This document shows, piece after piece, positions 59,631 through 64,000 of a stretch of 64,000 nucleotides of DNA. Both the position numbers and the translations under genes were made by a program. Positions within the stretch are counted from its first letter, which is position 1, and every line of letters begins with the position of its first letter. The notes under the pieces are model-generated. The model had not been told where the DNA came from. It did not search any database and saw only the letters and a list, made by a program, of their open reading frames with translations. The DNA comes from Lachnospiraceae bacterium AB2028 (lineage in GTDB: Bacteria; Bacillota; Clostridia; Lachnospirales; Lachnospiraceae). The stretch is taken from assembly GCA_000621425.1 (NCBI GenBank), contig KK211275.1, forward strand, positions 474,523-538,522, in the 5' to 3' direction.

Positions 59631-60380
59631 ATGAGGATACTGATAACTAATGATGACGGAATAAACGCACCGGGTATAATCAAGCTTGCTGAGACAGCAA
59701 AAAAAATCGGTGAAGTGACTGTTGTGGCACCTAAGGAACAGTGCAGTGCGATGTCACACCATATTACCTTAAGGGAAGACATAGAGTTCTCAGAATATGA
59801 TTTTGCTGTTGAAGGAGTCAAGGCTTATGCCTTTTATGGTACACCTGCTGACTGTATCCGTGCATCCTTTTTGGGATTCATACCGGAATCAGAAAGACCG
59901 GATATTGTTTTTTCAGGAATAAACGAAGGATCTAACTGCGGCTTTGACATACAGTATTCGGCCACTGTGGGTGCAGCGATGGAGGCGCTGCTTTACAAGG
60001 TGCCTGTCATCTGCTTTTCACAAGGTTATGTTGAATGCAATCTTCATGGCGGGGAAGGCGTGCTGACAGAGGTCTGTGATAAATACTTATATGATGTTAT
60101 TGACGAACTGCTTAAGCATGAGCTGATGTCTAACTGCTGTTTTAATGTGAATTTCCCTAACTGCAGGCTTGATCAGTATAAAGGGATGCTTTACGACAGG
60201 TTTCCTTCGCAGCAGGCATTCTGGGATGACAGGTATGTGACATATAAGGGCGAGGATGGTAAATCGTACATCCATATGGCAACCGAGCCTATAAAAGGTG
60301 CAGAGGAAGGCAGTGATATGAAGGCGCTGCTTGATGGGTACATTTCAATAGGGTTTGTAAGGAATATGGTGCTGCTGTAA
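59631..60380 (+). CDS. surE: 5'/3'-nucleotidase SurE
   Basis: Metal-dependent phosphatase acting on nucleoside monophosphates. The product has 249 residues. The metal site motif ILITNDDGINAPGI is at residues 3-16, followed by VVAPKEQCSAMSHHITL, YGTPADCIRASFLG and VFSGINEGSNCGFDIQYSATVGAAMEA, all family hallmarks. The ATG at 59631 is chosen because AGAGGGGAAT directly precedes it; an upstream in-frame ATG (59586) would add 15 unrelated residues. The stop shares one base with the next start (TAATG). Confidence 0.94.
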   Translation: MRILITNDDGINAPGIIKLAETAKKIGEVTVVAPKEQCSAMSHHITLREDIEFSEYDFAVEGVKAYAFYGTPADCIRASFLGFIPESERPDIVFSGINEGSNCGFDIQYSATVGAAMEALLYKVPVICFSQGYVECNLHGGEGVLTEVCDKYLYDVIDELLKHELMSNCCFNVNFPNCRLDQYKGMLYDRFPSQQAFWDDRYVTYKGEDGKSYIHMATEPIKGAEEGSDMKALLDGYISIGFVRNMVLL

Positions 60381-60862
60381 TGAAGATACTAATTGTCAGC
60401 GATTCGCATGTTAACAACAATGCAGTAATACAGGCTGTCTCACAAGAAAAGCCCGATATGCTAATCCATCTTGGTGATATCGAAAATGATACACACCCGA
60501 TAGAACAGGCACTGGGAACAGAGAAACCGTCTATATACATAAGAGGCAACTGTGATTATTACGATCCTGAACTTAAACCCCAGGCTGTCTTTAACTTGAT
60601 GGGGCACCGTTTTTTTGCAACCCACGGCCATATGTACAGCGTAAACTATGGTTATGATAGGTTAGTATATGCAGCCAGGGAAAAAAGCTGCGATGTTGTT
60701 CTCTTCGGGCACATACATAAGCCTGTCGATGAAGAAATCGGAGGCGTACGTGTACTTAATCCCGGCAGCATATCAAGGCCCAGGGGCGGGAGCGAAAGAT
60801 CTTATATCATCATGGAGCTTGAAGAAGACGGAAAATTGGGCGTGGAGTTCCGTGAAATATAA
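60380..60862 (+). CDS. YfcE/MJ0936-type metallophosphodiesterase
   Basis: The product has 160 residues. The calcineurin-like motifs are in order: ILIVSDSHVNN, LIHLGDIEND, IRGNCDYYD, FATHGHMYSV and LFGHIHKPVDEEIGG, with LNPGSISRPRGG at the end. YfcE-type enzymes hydrolyse phosphodiesters with manganese; the natural substrate is unknown. Coupled to surE by a 1-bp overlap, so two phosphoesterases are made together. Confidence 0.9.
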   Translation: MKILIVSDSHVNNNAVIQAVSQEKPDMLIHLGDIENDTHPIEQALGTEKPSIYIRGNCDYYDPELKPQAVFNLMGHRFFATHGHMYSVNYGYDRLVYAAREKSCDVVLFGHIHKPVDEEIGGVRVLNPGSISRPRGGSERSYIIMELEEDGKLGVEFREI

Positions 60863-60871
60863 AACTTTTCC

Positions 60872-60900
60872 TTGCAATATCCCTTACATAATAATAAAAT
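60872..60900 (+). promoter_or_regulatory. promoter of the second peptide-transporter operon
   Basis: TTGCAA at 60872-60877, a 17-bp spacer and TAAAAT at 60895-60900, about 85 bp before the receptor ATG. Confidence 0.65.
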
Positions 60901-60984
60901 ACAACAGGCATGGGCAGATACCTTTAGGATCTGACTTGTGCAGAATACTTTACAATTTAATATCTTTTTAGGAGGAAGAAAGCA

Positions 60985-62544
60985 ATGAAAAAAGTAAGGA
61001 TTTTTCTTACAGGATTGCTGATGACAATGGCTGTTGCACTGGGCGGATGCACAGGTGACAAGACTGCGGAGACTCCCGTATCTTCTGCAGAAAATGCAGA
61101 TGGGTCAGGCTATTCAGCCACAGGTCAGATCACAATCGGAATCGCACAGGACCTTGATGACGGACTGGATCCCCACAAGGTAGACGCAGCAGGAACAAGG
61201 GAAATACTGTTCAATGTTTACGAAGGTCTCGTAAAATATGATGTGAACGGTAATCTGGTACCCGCTGTTGCAAGTGACTATGCAATAAGCACAGACGGAC
61301 TTACATACACATTCACGCTTCGTGAAGGTGTGCTGTTCCATGACGGAAATGCTGTAACTCCCGATGACGTAATCTATTCACTTTCAAGATGTGCTGATAC
61401 CAGCAACGGTGAAGCACTTAAGCCTGCTCTTACAAATATCAGTTTCCTGCAGGCAAACGATGAGGGCAAGGTTGTTATCAAATTAAACGAGCCGGATCCT
61501 GATTTTCTTTCATACATGACTACAGCGATCATTCCTGCATGGAACACCGATCCTGAGACTAATGTTGTAGGAACAGGCCCGTATAAATTCGTATCACACA
61601 CACCGCAGGAGTCTGTTGTACTTGAGGCTTTTGACGAATACTGGGGCGAGAAGGCTCACATCAAGAATGTGACACTTAAGGTAATTGCAAATCCTGATTC
61701 CATAGTTATGGAAATGATGGGAGGTTCAGTTGATATGTTCTGCCGCGTAACCGATGAGCAGGCAAAGGAACTTGCAACAGGAGATTTCAATATCGAGACA
61801 GGTACAATGAACCTTGTACAGGCTCTTTACCTTAACAATTCCTATGAGCCTTTCCAGGATGAAAGGGTAAGACAGGCTATCTGCTATGCAATAGATCCTG
61901 ATGAAGTAATGGCTTATGTATCCGGCGGAGAAGGAACAGAGATCGCAACTGCAGTTTTCCCTGCTTTCGGAAGATACTATGACGCTTCACTTAATGATAA
62001 CTACAACAAGGATGTTGAAAAGGCAAAGGAGCTGCTGAAAGAAGCAGGCTATGAGAACAGCCTTGAGTTTTCCATAACAGTTCCTTCCAACTATCAGCCC
62101 CATGTTGCAACTGCTGAGGTTTTAGTAGAGCAGCTTAAGGCCGCAGGCATAAATGCTTCCATAGAGCTTGTTGACTGGGATACATGGCTTTCAGGAACAT
62201 ATTCCGAGAGGAACTATCAGGCAACGGTTATCGGTGTGGATGCTAACCCTCTTACTGCAAGGGCTCTGCTTGAGAGATACAGGAGCGATGCCGGCAACAA
62301 CTTCATGAATTACAATAATCCTGATTTTGATGCAAAGCTGGATGCTGCTTTTGCGACATATGATGACGAGGAGCAGACAAAGCTTTTCAAGGAATGTCTC
62401 TCAATCCTTTCAGAGACAGCAGCAAGCGCATACATCCAGGATCTGCCTTGCTTTGTAGCAGTCAGAAAGAATGTAGCCGGATATAAGTTCTATCCGCTGT
62501 ACGCACAGGATTTTGCAAGCCTGTATTTCACTGATGCACAGTAA
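60985..62544 (+). CDS. peptide-binding lipoprotein (SBP family 5), second importer
   Basis: Receptor of a second Opp/Dpp-type importer, 519 residues. The signal peptide ends in lipobox LGGC near residue 20. The family 5 start is TIGIAQDLDDGLDPHKVDAA, then LFNVYEGLVKYDVNGNLVPA and FTLREGVLFHDGNAVTPDDV. It is shorter than OppA at 16441 and closer in size and motif to Dpp/Nik-type receptors, so dipeptides, nickel or another small ligand are possible. AGGAGGAAG precedes the ATG. A hairpin separates it from the permease genes, probably letting the receptor be made in excess. Confidence 0.92.
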   Translation: MKKVRIFLTGLLMTMAVALGGCTGDKTAETPVSSAENADGSGYSATGQITIGIAQDLDDGLDPHKVDAAGTREILFNVYEGLVKYDVNGNLVPAVASDYAISTDGLTYTFTLREGVLFHDGNAVTPDDVIYSLSRCADTSNGEALKPALTNISFLQANDEGKVVIKLNEPDPDFLSYMTTAIIPAWNTDPETNVVGTGPYKFVSHTPQESVVLEAFDEYWGEKAHIKNVTLKVIANPDSIVMEMMGGSVDMFCRVTDEQAKELATGDFNIETGTMNLVQALYLNNSYEPFQDERVRQAICYAIDPDEVMAYVSGGEGTEIATAVFPAFGRYYDASLNDNYNKDVEKAKELLKEAGYENSLEFSITVPSNYQPHVATAEVLVEQLKAAGINASIELVDWDTWLSGTYSERNYQATVIGVDANPLTARALLERYRSDAGNNFMNYNNPDFDAKLDAAFATYDDEEQTKLFKECLSILSETAASAYIQDLPCFVAVRKNVAGYKFYPLYAQDFASLYFTDAQ

Positions 62545-62553
62545 ATAAAAATT

Positions 62554-62590
62554 TTCCCTGTGGCATATACTGTCACAGGGAATTATTATA
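62554..62590 (+). terminator. weak terminator or attenuating hairpin between receptor and permease
   Basis: TTCCCTGTG (62554-62562) pairs perfectly with CACAGGGAA (62574-62582) with an 11-nt loop. The following sequence (TTATTATAAA) has only a poor T-run, so partial termination or mRNA-end stabilisation is likely. Confidence 0.65.
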
Positions 62591-62602
62591 AAAAATATCG
62601 AA

Positions 62603-63556
62603 TTGAACAATTATTATTTCAAAAAAATCCTATCACTTTTAGCCACCCTGCTTGTAATTTCGTTTCTTGTTTTTTCGGCTTTTGAGATCATTCCCGGAGA
62701 CCCGGCGCTTTCCAGGCTGGGAACAAATGCTACGCCTGAAAGGATAGCTGCTCTTCGTGCGGAAATGGGGCTCGATAAGCCTTTTCTTTTCAGATATTTT
62801 CTTTGGGTGGTAGAGTGCGTAAAAGGAAATTTCGGAACATCATACAGCTATAATGTTCCCGTGATGAGCATGATAGGTGAAAAACTTCCTATTACCATTA
62901 CTCTTACGCTTTTATCCATGAGCATGACAATGATCATATCGGTACCCTTAGGTATTGCACTTGCAAAGTACGCTCACCGCACCTTTGACAAGGTCGGTTT
63001 TATTGCCAACCAGACCATAATGTCTGTTCCGGCATTTTTCCTGGGGATACTTTTCACATATATCTTCGGCCTGGTGCTGCACTGGTTTAAACCCGGAGGC
63101 TACATATCATATAAACAGAGTATACCGGGATTTATAGGATTTCTTATAGTGCCGGCCATAGCAATAGCAATTCCCAAGTGTGCAATGTCCATAAAGCTTT
63201 TAAGGGCTGCAGTGCTACAGGAAGCGGATAAAGATTATGTCCGTACCGCATACAGCCGCGGCAATTCCACCATGCAGGTCATGTACCGGCATGTCCTTAA
63301 AAATGCGCTTATTCCCTTAGTTACTTTTTGGGGAATGGCTGTTGCCGATGTAATTGCAGGGTCTATTGTTATAGAACAGGTCTTCAACATACCGGGACTG
63401 GGAAGGGTATTGCTGACTTCTATATCCAACAGGGATTATCCGGTGGTGGAGGCTGTCATATTGTTGATAGCAGTGGTGGTGGTTTTGATGGATCTGGTGA
63501 CGGACATCCTGTACAGACGAATAGACCCGAGAGTAAGAAGAAACGAAAAGGGCTGA
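62603..63556 (+). CDS. peptide ABC transporter permease, OppB/DppB-like
   Basis: The product has 317 residues and six helices. ILSLLATLLVISFLVFSAFE opens it, then IIPGDPALSRLGTNATPERI and RAEMGLDKPFLFRYFLWVVE, the OppB/DppB N-terminal signature. The EAA loop is DYVRTAYSRGNSTMQVMYRH and the end reads DILYRRIDPRVRRNEKG. The start is TTG at 62603, the only initiation-type codon before the conserved first helix, and no ribosome binding site precedes it; the closest upstream element is the hairpin. Poor initiation would further lower permease output relative to the receptor. Next gene begins 2 bp after its stop. Confidence 0.88.
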   Translation: MNNYYFKKILSLLATLLVISFLVFSAFEIIPGDPALSRLGTNATPERIAALRAEMGLDKPFLFRYFLWVVECVKGNFGTSYSYNVPVMSMIGEKLPITITLTLLSMSMTMIISVPLGIALAKYAHRTFDKVGFIANQTIMSVPAFFLGILFTYIFGLVLHWFKPGGYISYKQSIPGFIGFLIVPAIAIAIPKCAMSIKLLRAAVLQEADKDYVRTAYSRGNSTMQVMYRHVLKNALIPLVTFWGMAVADVIAGSIVIEQVFNIPGLGRVLLTSISNRDYPVVEAVILLIAVVVVLMDLVTDILYRRIDPRVRRNEKG

Positions 63557-63558
63557 AA

Positions 63559-64000
63559 ATGCTCCAGTCAATAAGGAAAACCTTAAAAAAATATAATAAT
63601 TTTTTCTTTAATGTGGGCATGATCATAACCCTTGTGTTTTTCGTGCTGGCTGTTGTCGGTTGTTTTTATACGCCGTATAACACTACAGAGATGAATGTTG
63701 CACTGAAGAATTCGTCGCCCGCTTTGGCGCATATATTCGGCTGTGACAATTACGGCCGGGATATCTTCAGCCGCGTAATGGAAGGCATAAGGAATACTTT
63801 CTTTATTTCGTTTTTCACTGTAATGATCGGAAGCCTGGCAGGAATCGTTATAGGCGCCATATCGGGTTATTACGGCGGAAAGCTTGATGAGATACTTATG
63901 CGTATTAACGATGTGATGTTTGCCTTTCCCAGCGTGCTGTTGGCATTGGTAATAATTTCTCTTTTCGGCAGCGGAACCATGGTAGTTACGCTGGCACTTG
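63559..64000 (+). CDS. peptide ABC transporter permease, OppC/DppC-like, cut by window edge
   Basis: The frame starts MLQSIRKTLKKYNNFFFNVG at an ATG 2 bp past the upstream stop and is open to the last base (147 codons seen). A first helix (about 18-40) is followed by the OppC/DppC signature HIFGCDNYGRDIFSRVMEGI, then GAISGYYGGKLDEILMRIND and VMFAFPSVLLALVI. The EAA loop and C terminus lie outside. ATPase genes of this importer are expected further downstream. Confidence 0.9.
   Translation, partial: MLQSIRKTLKKYNNFFFNVGMIITLVFFVLAVVGCFYTPYNTTEMNVALKNSSPALAHIFGCDNYGRDIFSRVMEGIRNTFFISFFTVMIGSLAGIVIGAISGYYGGKLDEILMRINDVMFAFPSVLLALVIISLFGSGTMVVTLAL

Overview
The window looks like a chromosomal segment of an anaerobic, low-to-mid G+C Firmicute, most likely a Lachnospiraceae-type gut or rumen clostridium. 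The reasons are a class III (oxygen-sensitive) ribonucleotide reductase, strong AGGAGG ribosome binding sites, classical sigma-A promoters, a ClpC with a UVR motif, peptide ABC operons with lipoprotein receptors, and many small SH3, 3D and zinc-ribbon envelope proteins. Genus cannot be read from the sequence. Almost everything is on the + strand; three minus-strand units (an HdeD-like fragment, hflK-hflC, a small acidic membrane protein) interrupt it. No insertion sequence, prophage, CRISPR array or origin was seen.

Layout. 1-6.1 kb: HdeD/DUF308 fragment (-), a membrane-anchored phosphodiester glycosidase, an Lgt-like membrane domain fused to a GNAT acetyltransferase, and mnmG. 6.2-11.5 kb: hflC and hflK (-), glnS, a DUF2225 zinc protein, and an acidic membrane protein (-). 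11.7-18.3 kb: a TetR regulator leading a complete oligopeptide importer operon (oppB-oppC-oppD-oppF-oppA). 18.4-27.5 kb: a signalling locus of one HD-GYP-like protein, a 1778-residue protein with two more copies of that HD-GYP-like unit plus a complete M32 carboxypeptidase, and a membrane hybrid histidine kinase. 27.7-30.2 kb: hom and lysC. 30.3-31.0 kb: a roughly 500-nt gene-free stretch with tandem promoters, nested helices and a terminator, read here as a large structured noncoding RNA. 31.1-36.6 kb: a NagZ-like GH3 protein with altered catalytic dyad, tRNA-Gly, a membrane protein, an HPr-like protein without the phosphorylatable His, greA, and an SH3/3D-domain wall protein. 36.8-40.6 kb: a zinc-ribbon/coiled-coil/Sel1 protein, tRNA-Arg, tRNA-His and tRNA-Gln, and a TPR lipoprotein. 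40.7-45.3 kb: nrdD behind a pair of NrdR-like boxes, then pyrF and pyrE. 45.3-51.5 kb: two small membrane proteins, an M29 aminopeptidase, and purE-purM-purN-purD. 51.6-60.9 kb: an SH3/poly-Asp membrane protein, a GntR regulator with clpC, a small conserved protein, radA, a polytopic membrane protein, surE and a YfcE-type phosphodiesterase. 61-64 kb: a second peptide importer (receptor, OppB-like and the start of an OppC-like permease), which runs off the window.

Themes. Nutrient peptides recur: two Opp-type importers, an M32 carboxypeptidase, an M29 aminopeptidase and an HflK/C membrane-protease modulator. Nucleotide supply is a second theme (pyrF, pyrE, purE/M/N/D, nrdD). The two most unusual items are the triplicated HD-GYP unit fused to a peptidase beside a hybrid kinase (18360-27541) and the large structured RNA (about 30470-30976). 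All calls come from reading sequence and translations; no database search was run.
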